Source: Rhizobium oryziradicis
GTDB lineage: Bacteria; Pseudomonadota; Alphaproteobacteria; Rhizobiales; Rhizobiaceae
Assembly: GCF_001939045.1 (NCBI RefSeq)
Contig: NZ_MKIM01000019.1
Span: forward strand, 1-64,000
Reading direction: 5' to 3'
Length of the DNA stretch: 64,000 nucleotides
The notes beneath the pieces are model-generated. The model had not been told where the DNA came from, ran no database searches, and saw only the letters and a program-made list of their open reading frames with translations. A program made the position numbers and the translations under genes. Shown here piece by piece: positions 18,371 to 27,721 of the stretch. The first letter of the stretch is position 1. The number at the start of each line of letters is the position of its first letter.

Positions 18371-21300
18371 ATGAATATGGATGTCGATACCAAATTCCCG
18401 TCCTTGTTAGAGTCGCAACTGGATGAGGCATGGCTTGCGCGCTTAATTCGGACAAAAACAAGTGTGCGCGACGGTATCGAGCATGTGGACGCTATTGATC
18501 CGGCCACCAACGAAGTTTGGCGCTTGCTGGTCAGTGGCGCAGAAACGCAGCGGACATTGCTGGCCCATGAATATGCGCTGATCCAGATTCTTGACGAATG
18601 CTGGGCCGAAAAGCCCATCGCCCTGATCACGCAAGGGGCACAAACAGTGCTTGTTTTTTCGCACCAGTTGGGACGATCGATTACCACAATCCCTCGTCAA
18701 GACATGGAGCCGATCGGCAGATTTCTCGAATTGGCCGCAGCCACTGCTTCGGCTTTGTCACAGATGCATGCAGCAGGCCTGGTGCATGCAAGGCTGCAAT
18801 CGAGCAATATCATCGTGACATCCAATGGCAGGGTATGCTTCTCGTCCTTCGGTTTCAGTCGATTGTGGGGCAATGATGACATTGTACCGCCCCATAGTCC
18901 GACGCTGACCGATATGGCCTATGCGGCACCTGAGCTGGCGCGCAGAGATCGGCCCGATTGTGATCAAAGATCAGATCTCTATGCGCTCGGGGTTGTTTTA
19001 TATGAGGCGTTAACTGGCCAATTGCCGTTGAAAGCGGCGACCATGGCCCAATGGCTGCACGCCCATGTTGCCGTAGAGGCAAGACCGCTGGGCGATCTTC
19101 GGCCCATACCCGCGGCTGTCGAACAGATCATCATGAAGTTGATCGAAAAAGACCCGGATCTTCGCTATCAAACTGCGCACGCCGCCCACGCCGATCTGCA
19201 ACGCTGTCTCGACGAATGGACGAAGACACAATCCATCATGCCTTTTGCCCTGGGGCGGGCTGATTTGTTGCAATCCATCGTAAAGTCGGATCATCTTTTT
19301 GGACGATCGGCCGAACTTCGCGCGTTGGCCGAACTGGCCATGCAAACGGCGCGGTCTGGCAAGCCGGAAATCGTGCTGATTTCAGGCGCACCGGGTGCCG
19401 GAAAGTCGGTGCTGGTCGATAAACTGCCGAAACTGGTTGGCCGCACGCGCTTTGAGTTTGCAACAGGCAAAAGCGAACAGCTTCTCAAGGACGTTCCATT
19501 CGCACCTTTTGCACAAATCCTGACCTCGCTGATCGTCAACGTGCTGAGTGCAAATTCTACCGTTGTTCAGGACGTGGCCAACCGCCTGTCCGAGCAGATG
19601 GATGGCCACAGCGATCTTCTGCTCGAACTTGTGCCGGAAGCCGGGTTTCTTTTAAATCCGAAACAGAAATCCCTTGAGCTGCAGGCAAATGTGTCGCAAG
19701 GCCGCATGATCCGAACGATTGTTCAAGCGCTGACATCGTTCTCCACCCCGGATTGCCCGCTTGTCCTGTTTCTCGACGACATCCAATGGGCCGATGTTTC
19801 GACCGTTGCCGTCATCAAGGCCCTTATTGCGCAACCAATCCCTCATCTCATGCTGATTATTGCCTATCGGGACGAAGACATCAGCCAGACGCTTATCGAT
19901 GTTCGGGATGCCGCCAGAGCAGGGCAAGTGCCGGTGACGCAAATCATTTTAAATCCCCTGACGGTGCACGACACGGCAGATCTCATCACAAGCTTGCTGG
20001 GCAACATCGCACTTGATGATGTGGAAGCATTGTCAGAGCTGGTTCACGCCGAAACGGGCGGAAATGCGTTTTACATCCACCATTTCCTGCGCAGACTTGC
20101 CGAAGAATTCATCGTCAAATTTGACATAAAACTCCAGCGGTGGACGTTCAACCGCAAGCAGGTTGCCCAGGGTAGCAACGTCATTGATTTCCTCAACCAC
20201 CGCCTCAAGGCGCTTTCAGCCAAGCAACAAAATGTTATCAAAGCGCTGGCTATTCTGGGTGGCCAGGGCGAGCTGCCGCTGTTGTCAAAAATCTGCCTCC
20301 TCGACATGGCCGAGCTTGACCAGGTTATTCAATCACTGTCCAATTCCGGCCTTTTGGCGCGCCGTGGCGCAAGTCTGTCGCTCTCTCATGACCGCGTTCT
20401 GGAAGCGGCCTATCGGCTGACCAACAAACAAGACCGCGCCAAAGAACATAGCCGGATCGCCAAACTGCTACTGGAGGAGCACACCGACGGATCTGTCGAC
20501 AAGACGTTTCGAATTGCCCATCAGATTGAAAGGGCAGCAACCGGCATCATCGCTTTTGAGGATGAAGATCAGCGCGCGTTCGTGAGCGTCATGGTGTCTG
20601 CCGCGCGCCGCGCGCGCAGCACCGGTGCCGTCAAGCAATCCATCGAATATCTGGAGATCGCGCAAAGACTGACAACGCAGACTTGGGAGCAAAACAATCG
20701 CGCGCTTCTGTTTGAGCTGGAATATCTTTATGGCGAATGCCTGATCAATGCCGCCCGCCTTGATGAGGCAACGCGCACAACCCATCGTCTTTTTACCTTG
20801 GCCGACCGACAGGTCGACAAAGCCAATGTCCTTCGATTGCAGGCCGTCATACACACGGTGAGGTCTGATTATGAGAGCGCCATTAATGCAGCACTCCAGG
20901 GCCTTGCCCTGCTGGATATCACGCTTGATCGCACACCCTCAGCCCGCGAATGCGATGCTGCCTATGATCTGGTGCGGCATATGCTGAAAGAGCGGACATT
21001 GTTGGCACTCACCCAGTCTGCAAATGCAACCTCTGCGGAGATCAAAGCGGCGATGGCGCTGCTTTCTGCCTTGAGCGCGTCGTATTTTGTCGAAGGTGGT
21101 CTCGCCTTCACCCATCTTGCAAAAATAGTTGAGCTGAGCTTGCTCCACGGTGCCACGCCTGAAACAGCTTATGGGCTGGGGTGGTTCGGCGTGCTCTCGG
21201 CCAGTCGCTATGGCAATTACGGCGACGCCTACGAATATGCCACCGCCGCCGCCGAGATGGTGTCGCGCAGCGGTTTTGAAGCGCAGCGAACCGGAACATT

Positions 21301-23491
21301 GCTCGCTGTGGAGCAACTCACGCCCTGGACGCGGCCATTGCAGGATGCTTTGGGTCTTGCACGCGAAGCAGCAAAGGCAGGGCATACGGCTGACGACCTT
21401 GGCATGGCCTGCTACGCCCGCAATCACATTGTCTCAGACCTGATCGCCATGGGAACGCATCTCACCATTTTGAAGGATGAGGTGGAACAAGGCATAGCGC
21501 TGATCCGGGAGGTTGATTATCAGGACATTGAAGTGATCCTGCAGGGACAATCCAATTTTGTCCAAATGCTGCTTCACGGCAATTACGGCAGCCATCAATC
21601 GGCTGCAGCAGCGCAGATAAAATCCATTCCAACCCAATTCTGGGCGAGTTTCTATGAAGGGATGGGAGCCTATTTCCTGCGCGAGGACGATACGGCCGTA
21701 GACCTTTTAAGCCACGCGATGAAATTTTCATGGTCTTTGCCCGCCCATATTGATGTGGCCTATGGACATATGTTCATGGCGCTCGCCCTGTCGCGTAAGG
21801 TTACGACATCCGGTGCCACAGATTTTGTGTTTTCCCAGCTCGAAAATCATCGCAGCATGTTTGCAAAATGGTCCGAACTGAACCCCACAACCTTTGCCAA
21901 CAAGCTGGCCCTGATCGAGGCCGAGATTGCCTCCTTGAAAGGCGAGTTTCGTCTGGCGGCAATGCGCTATGAGCAATCGGTCAATCTGGCAGAAGCCGCG
22001 GGCTTTGTGCATGAGCAAGCACTAGGCCATGAACTGGCGGGTGCCTTCTATGAGCGAAGCGGTTTGCAAACCGCCGCACAGAGCCATATGCACACAGCCC
22101 ACGCCTGCTATAGTCTTTGGGGTGCAGAGGGCAAAGCCCAGCAAATTCAAGCGCGTTTTCCAGAGTATTTTTCCAAGATGCTGGCTGCAACAGCAGCGCG
22201 TGGCGATAGTCAGGCCGATCTTGATCTGGATGTCGTTATTCGCTCATCGCAAGCGCTCTCGGAGGAAATTGTGCTTGAGCGCGTGATTGGCGCTCTGATG
22301 AAAGACATGATCATTCATGCGGGCGCGCAATATGCCGTGCTGCTGATGATGCATGATGACCAGCCCATGATTGAAGCCAGCGGCCGTGTTGTTCATCAGG
22401 ATGTGGTGCTGGACGTCGCACAATCTCTGCCGCAACCTCAGGCGCTTCCCTTTTGGGTGTTGAATGCTGTGGTGCGCAAAAAGAAGTCCATGGTGTTGGC
22501 CGACGCGTTTGCCGAAGCACCGCAGATTCGCACCGATGGGCCAAGCGATCGTATTTTGCGCTCTGTGCTATGCCTGCCTTTGATCAAGCGCGGCACGCTG
22601 GTTGGCATTATGTATCTCGAAAACAATCTGGCTCCGGGTGTTTTCACCACAAACCGCGTGGCAATGCTGGAGATTTTGGCACCACAGGCGGCGATTTCGC
22701 TCGACGCAGCGCGCCTTTATCGCGAGTTGACCGAGGAAAATCTGCGCCGCGCGCAAGCCGAAGCAGATTTGATGCAAGCCAGAGCAGCATTGGCCAACAC
22801 CTCCCGGTTCACGCTGATGGGCGGGCTTGCCGCCTCGATTGCCCATGAGATCAACCAACCCCTTGCCAGCATTGTATCCAATGCCGATGCCAGCACCCGT
22901 TGGCTCAAGCGTGAAAAACCAAATCTCGATGAGGCCATCGCCGGTCTGGAGAGCATCCGTGAGAGCGGCATCCGCGCTGCAGATATCATCAAGGCGTTGC
23001 GCTCACTGGCAAAACAAGCACCTGTCTCCCTGCGGGCCGTCGACCTGAACGCAATCATCAAGGAGGTGATCAGATTGACATCTCCCGAAATTGCCAAAAA
23101 CACCATTCGGATTGAAACTGCCTTGCAAGCGGAGCCGCAGATTATTCTCGGTGACCCAATCCAGCTTCAGCAGGTCATTTTGAACCTCGTTACAAACGCC
23201 ATTGATGGGATGTCTGATCTGCCCGACAACAAACGCGACTTGTTGATTGATGTCTCAAGGATCGACGACAAAATATTCGTTCGCGTTCAGGATAAGGGCA
23301 CAGGCATAGAGAAGGACACATTGCGGCGGATTTTTGAGCCATTTTTCTCCACCAAGGCAACCGGAATGGGCATGGGTCTGGCAATTTGCCAGTCAATTCT
23401 GGAGGCGCACGGCGGCCGTCTGGAGGTTAATTCTGTTGTTGGCCAAGGTACAACCTTCTCCTTCAGCCTCACCGCCGTTGACGACGGCTGA
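18371..23491 (+). CDS. Hybrid sensor: pseudo-Ser/Thr-kinase, AAA-type ATPase, helical repeats, GAF, histidine kinase
   Basis: The 1706-residue protein matches the architecture called trifunctional Ser/Thr kinase/ATP-binding/sensor histidine kinase. Residues about 30-275 have the kinase fold (YAAPELA, DQRSDLYALGVVLYEALTGQ), but HRDLKPxN reads H139-ARLQSSN and DFG reads SFG (159-161), and no VAIK lysine is evident, so it is a pseudokinase. The P-loop GAPGAGKS is at 339-346 and Walker B (LVLFLDDIQWAD) near 465. TPR-like helices run to about 1290, then a GAF domain (1300-1445). The histidine kinase domain has HEINQP (His1492), an N box LNLVTNAID and glycine boxes DKGTGI and GMGMGLAIC, all intact. 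No membrane segment is seen. The GTG at 18317 is an alternative start. Confidence 0.92.
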   Translation: MNMDVDTKFPSLLESQLDEAWLARLIRTKTSVRDGIEHVDAIDPATNEVWRLLVSGAETQRTLLAHEYALIQILDECWAEKPIALITQGAQTVLVFSHQLGRSITTIPRQDMEPIGRFLELAAATASALSQMHAAGLVHARLQSSNIIVTSNGRVCFSSFGFSRLWGNDDIVPPHSPTLTDMAYAAPELARRDRPDCDQRSDLYALGVVLYEALTGQLPLKAATMAQWLHAHVAVEARPLGDLRPIPAAVEQIIMKLIEKDPDLRYQTAHAAHADLQRCLDEWTKTQSIMPFALGRADLLQSIVKSDHLFGRSAELRALAELAMQTARSGKPEIVLISGAPGAGKSVLVDKLPKLVGRTRFEFATGKSEQLLKDVPFAPFAQILTSLIVNVLSANSTVVQDVANRLSEQMDGHSDLLLELVPEAGFLLNPKQKSLELQANVSQGRMIRTIVQALTSFSTPDCPLVLFLDDIQWADVSTVAVIKALIAQPIPHLMLIIAYRDEDISQTLIDVRDAARAGQVPVTQIILNPLTVHDTADLITSLLGNIALDDVEALSELVHAETGGNAFYIHHFLRRLAEEFIVKFDIKLQRWTFNRKQVAQGSNVIDFLNHRLKALSAKQQNVIKALAILGGQGELPLLSKICLLDMAELDQVIQSLSNSGLLARRGASLSLSHDRVLEAAYRLTNKQDRAKEHSRIAKLLLEEHTDGSVDKTFRIAHQIERAATGIIAFEDEDQRAFVSVMVSAARRARSTGAVKQSIEYLEIAQRLTTQTWEQNNRALLFELEYLYGECLINAARLDEATRTTHRLFTLADRQVDKANVLRLQAVIHTVRSDYESAINAALQGLALLDITLDRTPSARECDAAYDLVRHMLKERTLLALTQSANATSAEIKAAMALLSALSASYFVEGGLAFTHLAKIVELSLLHGATPETAYGLGWFGVLSASRYGNYGDAYEYATAAAEMVSRSGFEAQRTGTLLAVEQLTPWTRPLQDALGLAREAAKAGHTADDLGMACYARNHIVSDLIAMGTHLTILKDEVEQGIALIREVDYQDIEVILQGQSNFVQMLLHGNYGSHQSAAAAQIKSIPTQFWASFYEGMGAYFLREDDTAVDLLSHAMKFSWSLPAHIDVAYGHMFMALALSRKVTTSGATDFVFSQLENHRSMFAKWSELNPTTFANKLALIEAEIASLKGEFRLAAMRYEQSVNLAEAAGFVHEQALGHELAGAFYERSGLQTAAQSHMHTAHACYSLWGAEGKAQQIQARFPEYFSKMLAATAARGDSQADLDLDVVIRSSQALSEEIVLERVIGALMKDMIIHAGAQYAVLLMMHDDQPMIEASGRVVHQDVVLDVAQSLPQPQALPFWVLNAVVRKKKSMVLADAFAEAPQIRTDGPSDRILRSVLCLPLIKRGTLVGIMYLENNLAPGVFTTNRVAMLEILAPQAAISLDAARLYRELTEENLRRAQAEADLMQARAALANTSRFTLMGGLAASIAHEINQPLASIVSNADASTRWLKREKPNLDEAIAGLESIRESGIRAADIIKALRSLAKQAPVSLRAVDLNAIIKEVIRLTSPEIAKNTIRIETALQAEPQIILGDPIQLQQVILNLVTNAIDGMSDLPDNKRDLLIDVSRIDDKIFVRVQDKGTGIEKDTLRRIFEPFFSTKATGMGMGLAICQSILEAHGGRLEVNSVVGQGTTFSFSLTAVDDG

Positions 23492-23787
23492 TACTAAAAA
23501 TAGCTCTTGGTATTGCCTTTGCAAATATCTCAAGCGCTGGGCTGTGCCAGCAGCTTCTAACCTTGGTATGGGTTTGCTTCCTAAACTCGCCTTTTAGCCT
23601 CACCGCACAGCGTGAACTGCGCGACGGTATGCCATGTCAGCAGAGCACGCACCATCCTTGTGTATGGTAATCTCCGCGCCCCAAAACTGCTAAATAAGAT
23701 CAAAGATGAATTGGCCCGCATGGCTGTGATTGCACAGTTGGGCGTTTTTTCAGGCATTAGCAACACCCACGCCTGCGGACATGAGCG

Positions 23788-25230
23788 ATGAAAATGGATC
23801 GAGGCGCGCTGCTTCAAAATAACAACGTTTTAAAAATGGCGCTGTCAGCGGCGCTCGGTGCTGCAATTTTCTGCGTTGAAGTGTTCACCCATGCTCAGGC
23901 TGGTCTCGCCAGTCTCTATGTTTGCACGCTTTTAATTTTGCCGGAAGCCATGCCGACCAAAGACATTCTATTTATTTTTGCAACATGTGCTCTTCTGTCA
24001 GCCTGCTTATTTGCGTCGATTGATGACATCAATCAAATCTATGCAGTTATATTTTTTATCGTCAACATATTGATGTATTTATACATTTTATATTTCGTAA
24101 TCTTCCGAAGAAAAGAAACCGAGTATCTCTCAAATTTAGCCACAGAGGCTGACGACGCTATTATTATATCAGACGCACAGGACCAGATTGTATATTGGAG
24201 CCACGGATCAGAGCTCTTGTATGGTTGGAGTTCGAGTGAAGCCAAGGGCCAGGTCTCGACCACGTTGTTGAAGACAATTTTCCCTGTGTCTCAGGAGGCT
24301 TGTCATGCCGCTTTGCTGCGGGATGGAAAATGGGAAGGGGAGCTTTCGCAGATCTCCAAGCATGGCAAGCGTGTCATGGTCCTCAGCCGCCGCTTGCTGC
24401 AACATGATGGCTCTGGAGCAGCCCACACAACAATCGAGACCACCATTGACATGACGCTGAACTGCGATCGGCAGGATCATATCCAAAAAGCTGCCTGGCA
24501 GTCTGATGATGTTTTCCGCAACATTCTGCTTGCTCAAATGACAAGCTCGGTGGCCCACGACCTCAGCCAACCCATCTCGGCACTGATGATTGGAAGCAAG
24601 GCATCGCTGCGCTGGTTGCAGCGCGATGTCTGCAATATTGACGAGGCAAAAAATGCCGTTGAAAACGTGATTGCCAACGCGCACAGGGCAGGTGAGGTCG
24701 TCGGGCGCGTTCGCCAGCTCGCCGGGCCTGACACGAACTTGTGTGAGACAATTGCGCTTCATTCTTTGATAAAGCAAGCACTTGAGACCCATCAGAGCGG
24801 GCTTCTGTATCATCGGGTGGCGCTTGAGATGGCTTTCGAAGACGAACTCCCCGAGCTGACGGGAAATCAGACATTGCTCAGCAAGGTCTTTGCGGACCTG
24901 CTGATATCCGTGGTGAATGCCCGACCATCCGGCTTGTCAGCCTATCGCCTTAAGATTGAAATAAAAAAGCACATCAACTATTTTGGCCTTCGCGAGATCA
25001 TCGTGGAGATTGGCGCGCGATCCGCCTTCGATCATTTCGATCGTCTGGTACGCGACAAAGAGCCCTCCCAAGATCTCGTCAATGACACGATTGGCTCAAA
25101 GCTTGCGGTCTGTCGCTTTATCATTGAATCCCATTCCTGGCGATTGGATATCGCCTCAGATCCTTCCTACGGGGTCGCATTTCGCATAAAAATACCAATA
25201 CAGAAGGATAATCACCTTGAGATTGGATAG
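23788..25230 (+). CDS. Membrane PAS histidine kinase with degenerate ATPase domain
   Basis: A 480-residue protein. Four hydrophobic segments lie between residues 14 and 108, then a PAS domain (about 110-225: EADDAIIISDAQDQIVYWSHG). The HisKA helix has SSVAHDLSQPISALMIGS with the phospho-acceptor His preserved. The catalytic domain is badly eroded: the N box reads VFADLLISVVNA where family members have NLxxNA, the DxGxG box reads EIGARSAF, and the second glycine box reads TIGSKLAVC. It should therefore not bind ATP normally. It overlaps the next regulator gene by 14 bases. It may be phosphorylated in trans by the upstream hybrid kinase; this is inference. Confidence 0.85.
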   Translation: MKMDRGALLQNNNVLKMALSAALGAAIFCVEVFTHAQAGLASLYVCTLLILPEAMPTKDILFIFATCALLSACLFASIDDINQIYAVIFFIVNILMYLYILYFVIFRRKETEYLSNLATEADDAIIISDAQDQIVYWSHGSELLYGWSSSEAKGQVSTTLLKTIFPVSQEACHAALLRDGKWEGELSQISKHGKRVMVLSRRLLQHDGSGAAHTTIETTIDMTLNCDRQDHIQKAAWQSDDVFRNILLAQMTSSVAHDLSQPISALMIGSKASLRWLQRDVCNIDEAKNAVENVIANAHRAGEVVGRVRQLAGPDTNLCETIALHSLIKQALETHQSGLLYHRVALEMAFEDELPELTGNQTLLSKVFADLLISVVNARPSGLSAYRLKIEIKKHINYFGLREIIVEIGARSAFDHFDRLVRDKEPSQDLVNDTIGSKLAVCRFIIESHSWRLDIASDPSYGVAFRIKIPIQKDNHLEIG

Positions 25231-25864
25231 CCCATCAAAAACCTCAGGTTCGCCAAATCATCAACCGACGGTGATTATTGTCGACGATGATGAAGCGTTG
25301 CGACATGCGCTGTCGAGTCTGTTTCGCTCGGTTGGTCTCAATGCCGTGCTTTTTGCATCTGCCACGGAGGTTCTCGCAGCCGTTCTGCCGCCAGCGCCGC
25401 GCTGCATGGTCCTTGACATTCGCCTGCCGGGCATCAGCGGTCTGGAATTTCAATCAAGCCTGAATAAATCTGAGAGCACAATGCCGATTATCTTCATGAC
25501 CGGCTATGGGGATGTGCCGATGAGCGTGCAAGCAATGAAGGCAGGTGCTGCGGATTTTCTGATCAAACCGTTTCGGGAGCAAGACCTACTGGACGCCGTT
25601 TTTGCTGCAATAGAAACCGACCGCACCCAGCAGAGGGCGCAGGAGGTCGTTAACACCATGAAGGACCTGTACAACTCTCTGACTCCCCGCGAAAAAGAGA
25701 CAATGACCTTTGTCACCTCTGGTCTCATGAACAAACAGGTGGCCGGTAAAATGGGCGTCAGCGAGATTACGGTGAAACTGCACCGACGGCAGGTTATGGA
25801 AAAAATGCGCGCCCGCACATTGGCAGATCTTGTTCGAATGGCCGAAGTGCTCCAACTCAAATAG
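25217..25864 (+). CDS. FixJ/NarL-type response regulator with LuxR HTH
   Basis: The 215-residue product has a receiver domain (VIIVDDDEALRHAL acidic pair, phospho-acceptor Asp in MVLDIRLPGISG, Thr in FMTGYGD, Lys in LIKPF) and a LuxR-type HTH (LTPREKETMTFVTSGLMNKQVAGKMGVSEITVKLHR). Residues needed for phosphorylation are intact. The start is a TTG at 25217 with AAGGA eight bases upstream, lying inside the end of the membrane kinase gene, so translation is likely coupled. It is the probable DNA-binding output of the signalling island. Confidence 0.92.
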   Translation: MRLDSPSKTSGSPNHQPTVIIVDDDEALRHALSSLFRSVGLNAVLFASATEVLAAVLPPAPRCMVLDIRLPGISGLEFQSSLNKSESTMPIIFMTGYGDVPMSVQAMKAGAADFLIKPFREQDLLDAVFAAIETDRTQQRAQEVVNTMKDLYNSLTPREKETMTFVTSGLMNKQVAGKMGVSEITVKLHRRQVMEKMRARTLADLVRMAEVLQLK

Positions 25865-25928
25865 GTTTTGAACGATGGGATCGGGGTTGGCTATTCGGCA
25901 GGTTCCGCCATCAATGAAGGAAATAACT

Positions 25929-26339
25929 GTGGAGTCTCACACGACTATTAGCATCATTGATGATGACGACGCGGTGCGCATGGCAACAGCAAGCCTTGTG
26001 CGTTCGCTCGGGTTTCAAACAACGATATTTGCATCTGCCGAGGAATTTCTTCAATCGCAGCAGGTCCAGACATCCGCCTGCATTATCACGGACATTCAGA
26101 TGCCGGGGATGAACGGGGTTGAGATGCAATCTGCCCTGCGTGCCGCAGGCAACAATATCCCGATGATCTTCATGACCGCCTTTCCAGAAGACAACATTCG
26201 ACGCCAAGCCTTTGAGGCAGGTGCCGCGGGCTTTCTGATCAAGCCGTTTGAGGGCGATCAAATTTTGGCCTGTCTCGATAAAGCGATTGGTGCTGGCAGT
26301 CGGGGTGCTGAAAACCACACCCTGCCAGGTTCGGATTAG
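25929..26339 (+). CDS. Single-domain response regulator (receiver only)
   Basis: A 136-residue CheY/FixJ-like receiver with no output domain: ISIIDDDDAVRMA acidic cluster, phospho-acceptor Asp in IITDIQMPGMNG, Thr in FMTAFPED, Lys in LIKPFEGD. A GTG at 25929 with AAGGA seven bases upstream is preferred; ATGs at 25914 and 25875 are in frame but have weak sites. With 64 bases separating it from the LuxR-type regulator it is probably in the same transcript. It could act as a phosphate sink or intermediate between the two sensors and the LuxR-type regulator. Confidence 0.85.
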   Translation: MESHTTISIIDDDDAVRMATASLVRSLGFQTTIFASAEEFLQSQQVQTSACIITDIQMPGMNGVEMQSALRAAGNNIPMIFMTAFPEDNIRRQAFEAGAAGFLIKPFEGDQILACLDKAIGAGSRGAENHTLPGSD

Positions 26340-26386
26340 AGTTTGTCAGGGAAAAGTGGAATCCAGTTTTACTGATCAGACAAACT
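26340..26386. repeat. Dispersed palindrome, family 2 (AGTTTGTC...GACAAACT)
   Basis: Perfect eight-base outer arms, with an inner GGGAAAAGTGGAATCCAGTTTTACT forming an imperfect second stem. It starts directly after the stop of the receiver gene and closely resembles the copy at 57775-57823 past kdpE. In both places it follows the last regulator gene and may act as a 3'-end hairpin. Confidence 0.7.
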
Positions 26387-26616
26387 CAAACACAGACACT
26401 AGGCCTGCAATTGAGCAGGGGATTCGGGCTCAGCGGTCACAGTGGGCAGTGCATAGTGCTGCTATGGGCCGATGGCGCAGAAAGGTCCGCATTACCTCTC
26501 TCTATCTGCGGCATAATTTTCGGTTTACGTCCGGCAAAAGACTGAACGGACCCTTGATTTTTTTCAGATTTTTCTCATCTCAATCAAAGATGCAGAGCGG
26601 TATGGAAATCGAACAT

Positions 26617-27666
26617 ATGATCCACAAGCCACGACGTGCCACGAAGATCACGGTGTTTTTGACGGCGGTCTCAGTGATGTGGATGTTTGCATTTTCTATC
26701 TCCTCAGCACAGGACGCGCCCGTCAACAGCAAGCTAAACGACACGATTTTGGCGTGTTTCATGCCACCACCTGGAGCGACCCATATAGCAGTGATTTCTG
26801 CGACATTCGCCGAAGACGGATCTTTCAAAGAAAAACCAAAGATCGTCGAAAGTGGAGAAGGTTCGATCGATGCCGCGTTTGCAGCTGCAGCGCTGAGAGC
26901 TGTGATGCGATGCGAGCCCCGAATTGCCGAATTTCATCTGAAAGGTGTCGTCAGCTTCAGATTTGATCCATCATCCATGTCCCTTGGAACGCAAACGACT
27001 GATATCCCCGATGTGCCGTCACCCGCGCGGCTTCAGGCGATGGCAACGGCTGCTGACCAACTGCGAGACATCGTGAAGAAACGCAGGCAATCAGGTCAAT
27101 CGATCAGTCCCACGCAACCCGAAATCGCACCGCTTCTCTCCGTGCTTTGCGCTCCACAGGAGGCGGAGCGGCTGAAGAACGCATCCCTGAAGCAGTACGA
27201 ACTGGTCAGCCAATATGCCCGTCACGTCAATACAGTCATGGCTGTTTACGAGGCCGAAACAGAGCGGGGTCCGCAGGCGTTAATCACCGAGCGCACACGG
27301 CAGCTCGGAGCCTGTTTTGATGCCACACTCTGGACCGGAACGGTGACGCTTTCGATGTTCGAGACGTTCTTTTCCGCAACCCCCGCTCTCTCCAACAGCC
27401 CGGAATGGATTGTCACGCGCAAAACATTTCACAAGAGCCTGTTCACGGCCACAGAAGGCGTGCTGGATGGCTATCGGCTTGACGGCATCGGCTCCGACTG
27501 GTGCCTCGCACGCATAAGACCTTTGGACGCGATGACGCGGGAGTTGATTCCAACCATGCCAGCCGAGCAGAAAAAAAGATTGCGCCAGTCGCTCCGTCTG
27601 GCGGCAAAGTGTGGCCCTAAGGTGCAAGAACAGTTGCAACCTATCGCCAAAACAATCGAACGCTGA
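26617..27666 (+). CDS. Exported protein of unknown function with TonB-C-like segment
   Basis: A 349-residue product not recognised as a named family. It opens with a clear signal peptide (HKPRRATKITVFLTAVSV...SISSAQ). Residues about 45-115 (HIAVISATFAEDGSFKEKP, DAAFAAAALRAVMRCEP) look like the TonB/TolA C-terminal fold common in rhizobial envelope proteins. The rest is helical with four or more cysteines (VLCAP, LGACFDATLW, DWCLARI, AAKCGPK), perhaps disulfide-bonded in the periplasm. Starts at 26590 and 26602 are also possible. The frame is open 5' to 26248, but that part overlaps the receiver gene and the repeat and is not thought to be coding. Confidence 0.75.
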   Translation: MIHKPRRATKITVFLTAVSVMWMFAFSISSAQDAPVNSKLNDTILACFMPPPGATHIAVISATFAEDGSFKEKPKIVESGEGSIDAAFAAAALRAVMRCEPRIAEFHLKGVVSFRFDPSSMSLGTQTTDIPDVPSPARLQAMATAADQLRDIVKKRRQSGQSISPTQPEIAPLLSVLCAPQEAERLKNASLKQYELVSQYARHVNTVMAVYEAETERGPQALITERTRQLGACFDATLWTGTVTLSMFETFFSATPALSNSPEWIVTRKTFHKSLFTATEGVLDGYRLDGIGSDWCLARIRPLDAMTRELIPTMPAEQKKRLRQSLRLAAKCGPKVQEQLQPIAKTIER

Positions 27667-27721
27667 CCTACCAATCTGCCTGATAAGCATCGACGCCCCC
27701 AAAGAGTCGCGGGCGCTCTGT

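Noticed and set aside
26248..26616. The 5' extension of the exported-protein frame
   Set aside because: It covers the end of the receiver gene and the family-2 repeat. The signal peptide shows that the protein begins near 26617.
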